Shown here: piece by piece, positions 18,437-26,814 of the stretch | How positions within the stretch are numbered: the first letter of the stretch is position 1 | Layout: each line of letters starts with the position of its first letter | NCBI GenBank assembly: GCA_018065565.1 | Contig: JAGHSZ010000115.1 | Coordinates: forward strand, 1 to 36,317 | Reading direction: 5' to 3' | Source: Candidatus Colivivens caballi | GTDB lineage: Bacteria > Bacteroidota > Bacteroidia > Bacteroidales > Bacteroidaceae | DNA: 36,317 nt | Translations under genes and position numbers: made by a program | Notes under the pieces: generated by a model | What the model saw: only the letters and a program-made list of their open reading frames with translations | Told to the model about the DNA's origin: nothing | The model's database searches: none

Positions 18437-19840
18437 TTATTCTTTCTTGCTGTTGCGCTTGCACGCTTTTTTCGCTTTGCTATTTTCGAGCACTTGCTCG
18501 TTAGCTTTCAGTTTTTTCTCAGCAGCGCGGACGCTTGGCTGATATTTTTCGAGTTCCTTTTGCAGTTTTTCTATCTTTCTGTCTTTTGCTTCAATCTCTT
18601 CACCTTGATTCTTGATTGTGGTAAGGAGTGAATTGAGTTCTTCGTTGTCCATGTCAACTGGATAAAGCGAGTTGACACGGTTAATGAAGTCACCGAGAAT
18701 GTTCATGTAGTTGGTGAATGCATCGTATGGACCGTCGTATATGCCGCGGCTCATGCTGACACTGTTGTTCTTGGTCGTCATGAAGCGGAAGTTGTTGGAT
18801 GCTTGTAGGTAATCCCAGTCTTGTTTAAGACGACGGTCTCTGCATATACGGATGCGGTCGGCAACACTGTACAACTTGTCGAATGCTTCGCGCTGCATCT
18901 GGTTTCCGAGCCAGCAACTGGTGTCGCGCTCTTCATCTACCCAACTGATAGGGTAAGGTACGGTGAGCGGACCAACTGACTTGTTCTTTGAAGAACAGAG
19001 TTCGGATGGCGTGGAGAATGTGATGCCTCGTTCGCGGCAGCATTTTGGCAGTGCACGTAAGAAATCAAGGATGCGGCTTGACAATGGCTGGAATATGCCG
19101 AGTGCGCACAACTCCATAAAGATGTTGATGACATTCTCTCCTTCTGGCAACTGAGAAATCCAGTCGGCATAAGTGTCGGCGAAGAGTGGGTATTCGTTCC
19201 AGTCTGAATTATTGAAACGCAGGCTGAGGTCATCACTGAACTTGTAGTCGCGGAGCAATAGTTTAAGTGATGGTGCTGTGGCACAGTTGTAGATGAAATG
19301 TGGCGATTTCCATCCAAGAATGTGCTTTGCGCCTTCTGTCAGCATGCCTTTGAATCCCATGTCGGCAACCTGTGCACCAATGTCGTCAGAATAGATGAGG
19401 CTTGAGTTGCGGAATACCTTTGGTGTGTGTCCGAACAGTTCCTTGATTTTTGACTTCATTCGGAGACATTCTTCGCGGAAAGACTCTTGGTTGGCAAGTG
19501 ATGCCAAACCATGGCTGTAAGGCTCACAAAGGAATTCCACGCAACCAGTCTGGTTGAGTTCTTGAAGAAGGTCTATGACCTGAGGCGCATGAGTCTCCAA
19601 TTGCTCCAGTCCTACTCCGGAAAGTGAAAGGGCAACCTTGAAGTACTTGTCGTTCTCACGAGCCATTTCGATGAGGGTCTTGAGTGCTGGGACATAACTG
19701 CGTTCTGCTATGTCGTTGATACTGCGTTCGTTCTCGAAATCATCGTAGTAGTAGTGGTCGCGTCCGATTTCAAAGAAACGGTAGCGTTTCAGGTGGATGA
19801 TCTGATGTATCTCAAAATACAAGCATATAGTCTTTGCCAT
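18437..19840 (-). CDS. GH57 family protein, likely catalytically inactive
   Basis: This 467-residue protein aligns over about 400 residues with the Bacteroidales GH57 alpha-amylase family (LKRYRFFEIGRDHYYYDDF, YSDDIGAQVADMGFKGMLTE, NYMNILGDFINRVN). Several signature positions differ from the family as I remember it. HQP is HQI (12-14). FRNTEL is FRNSSL, so the nucleophile Glu is Ser147. The DYETFGEHQ motif with the acid Asp is ELCALGIFQ (243-251). SDHF is SNNF (348-351). A charged coiled coil with a lysine-rich tail ends the protein (about 400-467). It is the last gene of a glycogen-type operon. A binding or scaffold role is inferred; the reading frame is intact. Confidence 0.85.
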   Translation of the reverse strand: MAKTICLYFEIHQIIHLKRYRFFEIGRDHYYYDDFENERSINDIAERSYVPALKTLIEMARENDKYFKVALSLSGVGLEQLETHAPQVIDLLQELNQTGCVEFLCEPYSHGLASLANQESFREECLRMKSKIKELFGHTPKVFRNSSLIYSDDIGAQVADMGFKGMLTEGAKHILGWKSPHFIYNCATAPSLKLLLRDYKFSDDLSLRFNNSDWNEYPLFADTYADWISQLPEGENVINIFMELCALGIFQPLSSRILDFLRALPKCCRERGITFSTPSELCSSKNKSVGPLTVPYPISWVDEERDTSCWLGNQMQREAFDKLYSVADRIRICRDRRLKQDWDYLQASNNFRFMTTKNNSVSMSRGIYDGPYDAFTNYMNILGDFINRVNSLYPVDMDNEELNSLLTTIKNQGEEIEAKDRKIEKLQKELEKYQPSVRAAEKKLKANEQVLENSKAKKACKRNSKKE

Positions 19841-19965
19841 AATATATGTTTTTTATGTCTTACTTTAATTTTACCTGTCGGATGATGTGTTAATATATTG
19901 TTGCTGGTCGGAATGAACCCTGAGCACCGGCACTGAACCTGGAATGTTCGTGCGGCCTTTCTGAC

Positions 19966-21219
19966 TTATACGAGTTTGTCATAAAGTGCTCGGATTCTCT
20001 GCCCAACTTTCTCCCATGTGATTTCGTTGACTTCTTTGACACCTTCTTCTTGCAAGTACTGGAACAGTCCAGGGTTTGTGCAGATGGAGTAGATGGCATC
20101 TGCCATGGCGTGAATGTCCCAATAGTCCACTTTGATGACTTTGTTGAGAATTTCTCCACATCCCGATTGCTTGGAGATGATGGAAGGAGTGCCGCACTGC
20201 ATGGCTTCAAGAGGTGCGATGCCGAATGGCTCGCTCACTGATGGCATGACAAACACATCTGAATTCTTGTAACATTCATAGACTTGGTCTCCTCGTTGGA
20301 AACCTGGGAAATGGAAGCGGTCTGCAATGCCTTTCGATGCAACAAGGTCAATCATGGCATTTAGCATGTCGCCTGAACCTGCCATACAGAAGCGTATGTT
20401 GCGTGTGCGTTTAAGCACGAGGTCGGCTGCTTCGACGAAATATTCAGGACCTTTTTGCATCGTGATTCGTCCGAGGAATGTGACTACCTTCTCCTTTGAA
20501 TGGTCAGGGCGTGGAAGGTCGAGCAAATGCTGTGACAGCGGATATACTGCATTGTGCATTGCAAAGCATTTGGCTGGGTCTTGATGGTATTCCTTGATGA
20601 CAGTCTGTCGAGTGAGTTCGCTGACACACATAATGCAGTCTGCATGGTCCATTCCGTTCTTTTCGATGGAATAAACTGTCGGGTTGACTTTGCCTCGGCT
20701 ACGGTCGAAGTCTGTTGCGTGAACATGTATGCACAGAGGTTTTCCGCTGACCATCTTGGCGTGGACGCCGGCAGGGTAGGTGAGCCAGTCGTGAGCATGA
20801 ATGATATCGAACTGTTCGCTTCGTGCCACAACTCCGGCAATGATGGAGAAGTTGTTGATTTCCTCGTGCAAGTTACCTGGGTAGCCGCCAGCAAACTCCA
20901 TGCAGCCCATGTGGTTTACATGCATGTAGGAGAAGTCTGCGTAGATGTGGTCGCGCCAGCGGTAATAGTCTTCTGGCGACATATAATTCGGAATGTTGTT
21001 CTTGACATAGTCATAGTCGTGCCCTCGATAGACGATAGGCACCTGGTTCATTCCGATGATTCTTACGAAGTTTTCTTCTTCGCCACATGGTCGTGGCAGG
21101 CAGAAGATGGTTTCCATGTCGGGCTGCAAACTCAGGCCTTTGGTGATGCCATATGATGCGACCGCAAGTCCACCGTATATTTTAGGAGGAAACTCCCATC
21201 CAAACATTAATACTTTCAT
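19966..21219 (-). CDS. GT4 glycosyltransferase, glycogen synthase-like
   Basis: This 417-residue cytosolic enzyme has the GT-B fold of family 4. The N-terminal domain has MKVLMFGWEFPPKIYGGLAVA, the glycine-rich loop that contacts the acceptor and sugar nucleotide, and IIHAHDWLTYPAG. The C-terminal domain has VVTFLGRITMQKGPEYFVEA and the EX7E motif in EPFGIAPLEAMQCGTP. In Bacteroidales, proteins of this kind sit between a debranching enzyme and a GH57 protein and are annotated as glycogen synthases. The exact donor cannot be told from sequence. It starts 18 bases after the debranching gene, so the two are surely co-transcribed. Confidence 0.9.
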   Translation of the reverse strand: MKVLMFGWEFPPKIYGGLAVASYGITKGLSLQPDMETIFCLPRPCGEEENFVRIIGMNQVPIVYRGHDYDYVKNNIPNYMSPEDYYRWRDHIYADFSYMHVNHMGCMEFAGGYPGNLHEEINNFSIIAGVVARSEQFDIIHAHDWLTYPAGVHAKMVSGKPLCIHVHATDFDRSRGKVNPTVYSIEKNGMDHADCIMCVSELTRQTVIKEYHQDPAKCFAMHNAVYPLSQHLLDLPRPDHSKEKVVTFLGRITMQKGPEYFVEAADLVLKRTRNIRFCMAGSGDMLNAMIDLVASKGIADRFHFPGFQRGDQVYECYKNSDVFVMPSVSEPFGIAPLEAMQCGTPSIISKQSGCGEILNKVIKVDYWDIHAMADAIYSICTNPGLFQYLQEEGVKEVNEITWEKVGQRIRALYDKLV

Positions 21220-21237
21220 CTTGTATCGTCCTCCTTA

Positions 21238-23181
21238 TTAATAATTATAATACTTACTCATGAGTTTGTTTACACGCAGGATGGCTGCTACATTCATAGC
21301 AAACGATGATGCTCCTCGACCTGAGAATGGAGGGTTGCCATCAAACAGTTCCGGCAGTGTGCCGAGACTGTGATAGAACATCTCCTCTTCAAGTCCAACG
21401 AGGCAGCGGTCGGCAAATGAAAGTCCGCTGTGCTTGTATATTTTCATGCAGGTTTCAAGATAGAATCCGAGCAACCAAGGCCATACTGTTCCCTGATGAT
21501 ATGCGGCATCGCGCTGTTGCGGTCCGCCAGCATAGATAGGGTTGTAGCCGCTGCTTTTTGGTGAGAGTGAACGCATACCTTTTGGAGTGCGCAGTTCCTT
21601 TGTGCAAATGTCGAAGATGTGCTTGCGCTCAGTCAGAGTGAGTGGAGTGTTTTCAAGCGATGTGGCAATGAGCATGTTCGGACGTACGAGCCATGATGTT
21701 TCATTCTCGTCAACATAGTCAAACAGATAACCATATTCGTTGACGAATGTCTCCTTGAATGCACTTCCCGCCTTTTCTGCCAGTCTGATTATTTCGATGG
21801 ACTCAATGTCGTTGCCTTTGCTTTCAAGAATCTGTGAATAGAAAATGAGTGCATTGTACCACAGCGCATTGAATTCTACAATGTAGCCTGTTCTCGGGAC
21901 AACTGGCGCTCCGTTGAGCATTGAGTTCATCCATGTGACTGGGTATTGGCGACCGTCGGAATACAGAAGCCCATTATCGTGCAATTTCAGGTTTTTAGGT
22001 TTGCCTTCGATGATGTACTTTACAAGGCGTCCGACCAGGTCCCCGTATGTTTCCATTGCCTCTTGACGGTTGTACAGACGGGCGTATTGCTGCAAGCACC
22101 ATATAGCCCATAGCGGAATGTCGGGCGCATCCATCTCTTGAATGTCAACCGATATTGGTCTTCCTTCGATTAGGTCATCAAGCGCTTTTTCAGCAGTGGC
22201 CATCGCCTTCTTGAAGTTCTCTACTTCCCCGATAGCGAGCGTGAGTCCAGGCAGTGACAGGAATGTGTCGCGTGCTCGGCTCTTGAACCAAGGATAACCT
22301 GCGATGACATAGTGCTCATTGTCATGCTTGTTGTGGAACTGGTGGGCAGCGTTGGTCAGACATTGTATGAAGTTTTCGCGTGGTTTGTGTACTTCAACTT
22401 CTTCGTCGAATGTATCTTTCAGAGTTGTGGTGTCCACTTCTTCCAGACCAGCAGAGAAAATGATGCTTTCACCCTTTTTGATGTTGAATTCAAAGTATCC
22501 CGGTACATACAGGTCCTCGCTGTATGCATATCCGAGCCACAGGTCCTGCTGATATTCAATACCCTTGTACCAGTTAGGCTGGAATATGTATTCTGCGTGC
22601 GTGTCGGTTTGCATGTAGAGGGTAGGGTAACCATCATACAGGCATGTGCTGATGCCGTTGTCAATGACTTTGTAGTCGCGGTTGAGTGCCGAGTTCTCAT
22701 GTGTCAGTTCGTTGGCGCGTCGGAATGCGAGGAACGGACGCAGGCGAAGCGTTGTGACAGAGTGGGCATCGAGCAGTGTGTAGCGGATGAGCACACGGTT
22801 GTGGAAGTGCTGGAACACTTTTTCTTTCTTTAACAGCACACCTCCCACACGGTAGATGGTGGTAGGCACTTTCTCCCATGTGAACTCGCGGGCATATTTG
22901 TGCCCGTTTGGACTGTAAGTTCCACCTGCATATCTGTGAAGCCCAAGATTGAACTCTGCACCATGCTGTATGACGGTCTCGTCAAGCGATGACAGCAGTA
23001 CATGGTTCTCGCCGTCAAGCTGTGGTACAGGTGTCACGAGCAACCCGTGAAATTTGCGGGTGTTGCAGTCAAGTATTGATGAGGATGAGTATGCACCCGA
23101 ACGATTGGTTCGCAGAATTTCTTTTGGCAAGGCCTCCTGCAAGTTCGTCATAAGTGTTTTCTCAAATCGTATATAACTCAT
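21238..23181 (-). CDS. Glycogen debranching enzyme (amylo-alpha-1,6-glucosidase type)
   Basis: This 647-residue enzyme should remove alpha-1,6 branches from glycogen-like polymers. The N-terminal GDE domain has NRSGAYSSSSILDCNTRKFHG and SSLDETVIQHGAEFNLGLH. The C-terminal (alpha/alpha)6 glycosidase domain has AGYPWFKSRARDTFLSLPG, GYIVEFNALWYNAL, RSLSPKSSGYNPIY, YHQGTVWPWLLGFYLE and PELFDGNPPFSGRGA. I chose the ATG at 23181 (MSYIRFEKTLMTNLQEALPK), which matches family starts, rather than 23268. It is the first gene of the operon with the GT4 and GH57 genes, and is divergent from a Crp/Fnr regulator. A TAAGTTTG element at 23307-23314 is a likely promoter. Confidence 0.93.
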   Translation of the reverse strand: MSYIRFEKTLMTNLQEALPKEILRTNRSGAYSSSSILDCNTRKFHGLLVTPVPQLDGENHVLLSSLDETVIQHGAEFNLGLHRYAGGTYSPNGHKYAREFTWEKVPTTIYRVGGVLLKKEKVFQHFHNRVLIRYTLLDAHSVTTLRLRPFLAFRRANELTHENSALNRDYKVIDNGISTCLYDGYPTLYMQTDTHAEYIFQPNWYKGIEYQQDLWLGYAYSEDLYVPGYFEFNIKKGESIIFSAGLEEVDTTTLKDTFDEEVEVHKPRENFIQCLTNAAHQFHNKHDNEHYVIAGYPWFKSRARDTFLSLPGLTLAIGEVENFKKAMATAEKALDDLIEGRPISVDIQEMDAPDIPLWAIWCLQQYARLYNRQEAMETYGDLVGRLVKYIIEGKPKNLKLHDNGLLYSDGRQYPVTWMNSMLNGAPVVPRTGYIVEFNALWYNALIFYSQILESKGNDIESIEIIRLAEKAGSAFKETFVNEYGYLFDYVDENETSWLVRPNMLIATSLENTPLTLTERKHIFDICTKELRTPKGMRSLSPKSSGYNPIYAGGPQQRDAAYHQGTVWPWLLGFYLETCMKIYKHSGLSFADRCLVGLEEEMFYHSLGTLPELFDGNPPFSGRGASSFAMNVAAILRVNKLMSKYYNY

Positions 23182-23306
23182 ATCTTGTTTTGTTGTATTA
23201 GGTATTAATGTTATTTTTCGATTTAATTGTTGGTGATGTGAATTCTTGCAATAATCGACTTTCTTCACTTTTCATTTCCAAAATTACAATAAATAATCCG
23301 ATAGTG

Positions 23307-23314
23307 CAAACTTA
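23307..23314 (-). promoter_or_regulatory. Promoter -7 element for the glycogen operon
   Basis: Minus-strand TAAGTTTG followed by CAC fits TAnnTTTG and gives a leader of about 120 bases before the debranching gene. Confidence 0.5.
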
Positions 23315-23387
23315 GGCATAACTTTTTGAAAAAAACAATGCGTTTTGGCGTAGAATGCCTTAAAAAACGAAGGAAAGTACACTCTTC

Positions 23388-23419
23388 TTTGCAAAATACA
23401 TCATCTTGGTGTATCTTTG
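23388..23419 (+). promoter_or_regulatory. Promoter of the Crp/Fnr gene
   Basis: TATCTTTG at 23412-23419, with TTTGC near 23388 about 19 bases upstream, fits the Bacteroidetes -33/-7 pair. It lies 28 bases before the chosen start and excludes the in-frame ATG at 23406 as the translation start. Confidence 0.6.
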
Positions 23420-23447
23420 CGACAGTAATGTAAAATCGGGTAAATAT

Positions 23448-24152
23448 ATGGCAAAGCAGATACTGGTCAATGACGAAACGAAGCATCGGAGCTTGGCTGC
23501 TCTGACTGCTCATCTTGATGAGAAAGGCCGCTCTGTGCTTTTCTCAAATGCAGAGTTCATGGAATATCACAAGGACGAAGCTGTATGCAGTACGGGCGAT
23601 GTGGCACAGTATCTATATTGTGTTGTTGAAGGCCTGGTGCGGGTTCTGCATGACGATGGAATCCAGCGACGCATTCTGCTTATGGTGCTTAATGCTGGTT
23701 GCACATTTGGCTATCGGCCTTACTTTGCCCGCCACAACTGCATCAATACGGTCACTGCCGTTGAAACAGTAGTGCTGTGCCGTGTGCCGAATGAGGTGAT
23801 AATGGACTTGATGCAGAGTAACCATGATTTTGCACAGTACATGATGGAACAGTTGGCTCAGGCTTCATGCGAGGTCGAACAGCATTATTTGAAGATGTCG
23901 GGTAAGCATCTGCGTGGGCGTCTGGCAGATACATTGCTATATTTACTGAAAACTGTCGGAACTCAGCGCGACTTGCCGATGGTAGGCGGTGGATTGAAGC
24001 GTGAGGATTTAGCTGATATGTCGGGAATGACGGTGGCAAATGCCATTCGCACATTGTCAAGTTTTGCTTCGGAAGGTATAATAGAAATTGACAAGCGTAC
24101 TATTTGGTTCTGCGACATACCTGCCTTGAAACGCATAAGCCAGATGGAGTAA
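23448..24152 (+). CDS. Crp/Fnr family transcription regulator
   Basis: This 234-residue protein has an N-terminal cyclic-nucleotide-binding-type beta roll (about residues 25-120, AVCSTGDVAQYLYCVVEGLVR, with the later NTVTAVETVVLCRVP). A long dimer helix and a C-terminal Crp-type helix-turn-helix follow (LKREDLADMSGMTVANAIRT). No Fnr-type N-terminal cysteine cluster is present, so it is unlikely to hold an iron-sulfur cluster of that kind. The ligand is unknown. It is divergent from the glycogen operon with a shared 266-base upstream region, which makes local control of that operon possible but unproven. The stop is 24 bases from the convergent yigZ stop. Confidence 0.9.
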   Translation: MAKQILVNDETKHRSLAALTAHLDEKGRSVLFSNAEFMEYHKDEAVCSTGDVAQYLYCVVEGLVRVLHDDGIQRRILLMVLNAGCTFGYRPYFARHNCINTVTAVETVVLCRVPNEVIMDLMQSNHDFAQYMMEQLAQASCEVEQHYLKMSGKHLRGRLADTLLYLLKTVGTQRDLPMVGGGLKREDLADMSGMTVANAIRTLSSFASEGIIEIDKRTIWFCDIPALKRISQME

Positions 24153-24176
24153 CACTGTGCACTGCTCCTTGTCGCT

Positions 24177-24764
24177 TTATGCTTGTGTGGCAAGGTAGTC
24201 TTTCAGTCTTTCCTTCATCTGTGGCATCAGACTTTTTCTTATTCTTAATGTCATGGAACAGAGGTTGTCATAGGTCTGGCTTATGATTTGTGGCTGCATG
24301 TCTTTGACCACTTTCATGACGGTGTTCATCGCTTCAAAGTCGAATTCAATAGTCAGGTCCTCGTCGATGGTCTTTTCTATGATTGTTGCGTTTGCCAGTG
24401 CCTCGATTGCGGCCTGTCGGTATGCAACGATTAGTCCGCTTGTGCCTAATTTTATGCCACCAAAGTAGCGTACTACCACAATGAGAATGTCGGTCAGTTC
24501 GTTCGAGTTGATCTGTCCGAGTATTGGTTTGCCTGCCGTGCCCGATGGTTCGCCGTTGTCGTTGGCTCTGAACACTTCGCGTTCTGGACCTAACATATAG
24601 GCATAACAGGCGTGGCGTGCGTCGTAGTATTTTTTTTGTATGTCGGCGATGATGACCTTTGCTTCGTCAATGGTCTTAATAGGAAAAGCAAAAGCAAGAA
24701 ACTTACTGCGTTTTTCGGTGTAAGTTCCTTCTGCTTTTGCTTTTATTGTCTTGTATGTGTCCAC
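24177..24764 (-). CDS. yigZ: YigZ/IMPACT family protein
   Basis: This 195-residue protein belongs to the UPF0029/IMPACT family. The N-terminal domain has EGTYTEKRSKFLAFAFPI, the DARHACYAYMLG motif, NDNGEPSGTAGKPIL and VVVRYFGGIKLGTSGLIVAY, all diagnostic. A shorter C-terminal ferredoxin-like domain follows. The bacterial function is not firmly known; the eukaryotic relative affects translation control. Its start lies eight bases after the stop of the DUF1015 gene, so they form an operon. Length is slightly below the usual 200-210. Confidence 0.93.
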   Translation of the reverse strand: MDTYKTIKAKAEGTYTEKRSKFLAFAFPIKTIDEAKVIIADIQKKYYDARHACYAYMLGPEREVFRANDNGEPSGTAGKPILGQINSNELTDILIVVVRYFGGIKLGTSGLIVAYRQAAIEALANATIIEKTIDEDLTIEFDFEAMNTVMKVVKDMQPQIISQTYDNLCSMTLRIRKSLMPQMKERLKDYLATQA

Positions 24765-24772
24765 TTTGAGCT

Positions 24773-26020
24773 TTATTGAAGCTTATGGATAATCAGTCCG
24801 CTGCGGAGCTTTGGCTCGAACCATGTTGCCTTTGGTGGCATGATGTTGCCAGAGTCGGCAATGTCCATAATCTGCTTCATGGTGACAGGGTAGAGGGCGA
24901 GTGCCATCTTCATCTCACCGCTGTCAACACGGCGTTTGAGTTCGCCAAGTCCACGAAGACCTCCTACGAAGTCGATGCGGTTTGACTTACGCAAGTCCTT
25001 GATGTCGAGCAGTTCATCGAGAATGAGACGAGAGGATATGTCAACATCGAGCACGCCGATAGGGTCGGTGTTGTCGTATGTGCCTTCCTTTGCTTTCAGA
25101 CTGTACCATTCGCCTTCAAGGTAGAGTGAGAATTCATGAAGTTCCTGTGCACGATAGAGTTCTGTGCCTTTCTTCTCGACAGTGAAGTTCTTATCCAGCG
25201 CTTTGAGGAATTCAGTGGCAGTCATGCCGTTGAGGTCGCGGACAACTCGGTTGTAGTCGAGTATGGTGAGTTGGCTTGCTGGGAAACAAACTGCCATGAA
25301 GTAGTTGTATTCCTCGTCGCCACGGTGGTTAGGGTTGTTCTTTGCCTTTTCGGCTCCGACCAGTGCTGCTGCTGCGCTACGATGGTGTCCGTCGGCAATG
25401 TAGAGTGCTGGCATCTTACCGAACTCTGCGGTGATGGTCTTGATGTCATTGTCGTCGCTGATAATCCAGAACTTATGACCGAATCCGTCGATAGGGGCGA
25501 TGAAGTCGTATTCTGGTTCGGTCTTGGCGTAACGGCTGATGATGTCGTTGAGCACGGCACTGTCAGGGTATGCGAAGAACACTGGTTCGATGTTGGCATC
25601 GTTGACGCGTACATGTTTCATGCGATCTTCTTCCTTGTCGGCGCGTGTGAGTTCGTGCTTCTTGATTGTGCCGTTGAGGTAGTCGTTGACATAAGCGCCG
25701 ACAACAAGGCCATACTGTGTCTTGCCGTTCATTGTCTGGGCGTAGAGGTAGTATTGTTCCTTTTCGTCCTGAACGAGCCAGCCCTTGTCCTGGAACATCT
25801 GGAAGTGCTCGGCTGCACTTTCATAGACGCGTGGGTCGTATTCGCTTGTCCCTTCTGGGAAGTTGATTTCAGGTTTGATGATGTGATAGAGCGACATTTC
25901 GTTGTCGCCTGCTTCTGCACGGGCTTCGTCGCTGTCGAGTACATCGTACGGACGACTTTCGACTTTTTCCACAAGTGCTTTTGGAGGGCGTACCCCCTTG
26001 AACGGTTTAATGATTGCCAT
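24773..26020 (-). CDS. DUF1015 domain protein
   Basis: This 415-residue protein shows the DUF1015 family pattern: MAIIKPFKGVRPPKALVEKV, the SRPYDVLDSDEARAEA segment, PEINFPEGTSEYDPRVYE, YIADGHHRSAAAALVG, the family's best conserved motif, and PVTMKQIMDIADSGNIMPPK near the end. In many genomes the family is encoded beside serine synthesis genes (serA, serC), but neither is here. The function is not settled. I chose the ATG at 26020, because the longer frame from 26062 would start upstream of the apparent promoter. Together with yigZ it forms an operon read from a promoter at 26052-26059. Confidence 0.92.
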   Translation of the reverse strand: MAIIKPFKGVRPPKALVEKVESRPYDVLDSDEARAEAGDNEMSLYHIIKPEINFPEGTSEYDPRVYESAAEHFQMFQDKGWLVQDEKEQYYLYAQTMNGKTQYGLVVGAYVNDYLNGTIKKHELTRADKEEDRMKHVRVNDANIEPVFFAYPDSAVLNDIISRYAKTEPEYDFIAPIDGFGHKFWIISDDNDIKTITAEFGKMPALYIADGHHRSAAAALVGAEKAKNNPNHRGDEEYNYFMAVCFPASQLTILDYNRVVRDLNGMTATEFLKALDKNFTVEKKGTELYRAQELHEFSLYLEGEWYSLKAKEGTYDNTDPIGVLDVDISSRLILDELLDIKDLRKSNRIDFVGGLRGLGELKRRVDSGEMKMALALYPVTMKQIMDIADSGNIMPPKATWFEPKLRSGLIIHKLQ

Positions 26021-26051
26021 AGTTGAATGTGTTGTTGATTGAATTTCGATG

Positions 26052-26059
26052 CAAAAGTA
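26052..26059 (-). promoter_or_regulatory. Promoter -7 element for the DUF1015-yigZ operon
   Basis: Minus-strand TACTTTTG followed by CATC fits TAnnTTTG, about 32 bases before the chosen start. Confidence 0.55.
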
Positions 26060-26143
26060 CAAAAATAATGGGACATACGGGGCAGGAATAGGTAATTATT
26101 TGACTAATCAGCGTAAATGCCGTCCAAATTCATTTGTTTGTGT

Positions 26144-26341
26144 TTGTTTGCACAAGCGTATTTTCAATGCCTAACCTGTGGGTTTTTGATGCCTAACCTG
26201 TGGGTTTTTGATGCCTAACCTGTGGATGTTTGATGCCTAACCTGTGGATGTTTGATGCTTAACCTGCATATGTTCGATGCTTAACCTGCATATGTTCGAC
26301 GCCTAACCTGCATATGTCTGGCGCCTCATGTGAAGATGTGG
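26144..26341. repeat. Array 2 of 22-bp tandem repeats
   Basis: Seven full units (26166-26187, 26188-26209, 26210-26231, 26232-26253, 26254-26275, 26276-26297, 26298-26319) have degenerate units at both ends (26144-26165, 26320-26341). Each begins near GATGCYTAACCTG, varies over the next bases and ends in TTT, TTC or TCT. Units 1-2 (from the eleventh base), 3-4 and 5-6 are identical pairs. The left degenerate unit contains ACAAGCGTATTTT, close to the middle of array 1 units, so both arrays share an origin. It lies upstream of both the DUF1015 gene and gyrA. Confidence 0.95.
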
Positions 26342-26580
26342 CATTTTGCAGGTGCATAGAGGGAGCACGTGGCTATGTTAGTGAACTGGTTTGTGCCACC
26401 TGCTTGTGACGCGGATTTTGTGTAAACGCAGTTTTTGCGCCCAATTCGGTACGCTGGCGCATTGTAAGGTTGTGCCCGACGGGGTGTCGATTTTGTTGCT
26501 ATAATGGCAAAATGGGGCATTTACGGGCGAAATTTGCTGTTTTGGCGTTTTTTTATGTGTGAATGCATGTACACATTAAT
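26342..26580. other. Non-coding stretch between array 2 and the gyrA promoter
   Basis: About 240 bases without a supported gene. A minus-strand frame of 64 codons (26326-26520) has no family resemblance and begins inside the repeat. A distant inverted repeat GCAGGTG / CACCTGC (about 26348 and 26396) is visible. I see nothing else. Confidence 0.5.
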
Positions 26581-26589
26581 ATATTTTAG

Positions 26590-26597
26590 TAACTTTG
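26590..26597 (+). promoter_or_regulatory. Promoter -7 element for gyrA
   Basis: TAACTTTG followed by CAC fits TAnnTTTG. It lies 18 bases before the left end of the ~200-bp repeat element and about 240 bases before the gyrA ATG, so the leader would contain the whole element. Confidence 0.55.
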
Positions 26598-26614
26598 CAC
26601 AGAAAAATTACTTA

Positions 26615-26814
26615 AGGTGGGTTCTAAAAAAATTCACCGTTACGATAAATAATCAATAATGGGTTAGAATAAACTTTTCGCCGCTTTTGGCTTTCTTTCG
26701 GCATCTTGCTGTTTGTCACTCGGTCACATAGCTCGCTATGCTCCCTCACTCCGCACAACAATCTGCACGAAACAAATCGCAAAATCGTCTGAAATGAATT
26801 TATAGAACCTACCT
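26615..26814. repeat. Inverted-end dispersed repeat, complete copy (MITE-like)
   Basis: The element begins AGGTGGGTTCTA (26615-26626) and ends TAGAACCTACCT (26803-26814), inverted ends matching at 11 of 12 bases and extending inward through ATTCA/TGAAT. Inside is a block of 60 bases (26668-26727) identical to the copy at 36222-36281. It is followed by a hairpin CATAGC-TC-GCTATG (26727-26740). No transposase is encoded. I saw no clear target-site duplication. It lies directly before gyrA, ending 19 bases short of the ATG. Confidence 0.9.

Noticed and set aside
25136..26026. Long frames opposite real genes (25136-26026 plus, 16994-17872 minus, 27158-27955 minus).
   Set aside because: They lie antisense within DUF1015, nrdJ and gyrA, show no family features, and have the composition expected of mirror frames.
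26144..26341. The 22-bp arrays as CRISPR repeats or as a replication origin with DnaA boxes.
   Set aside because: There are no spacers between units. TGTGGATG in two units matches a DnaA box only partly, and array 1 has no such match.
26326..26520. A 64-codon minus-strand frame in the gyrA upstream region.
   Set aside because: It begins inside the repeat array, has no recognisable family and no promoter.
26615..26814. A peptide encoded on the minus strand of the repeat element.
   Set aside because: The frame is open in both copies, but it lacks an upstream ATG, the two copies differ in residues where the hairpin covaries, and the ends differ. Structure explains the pattern better than coding.
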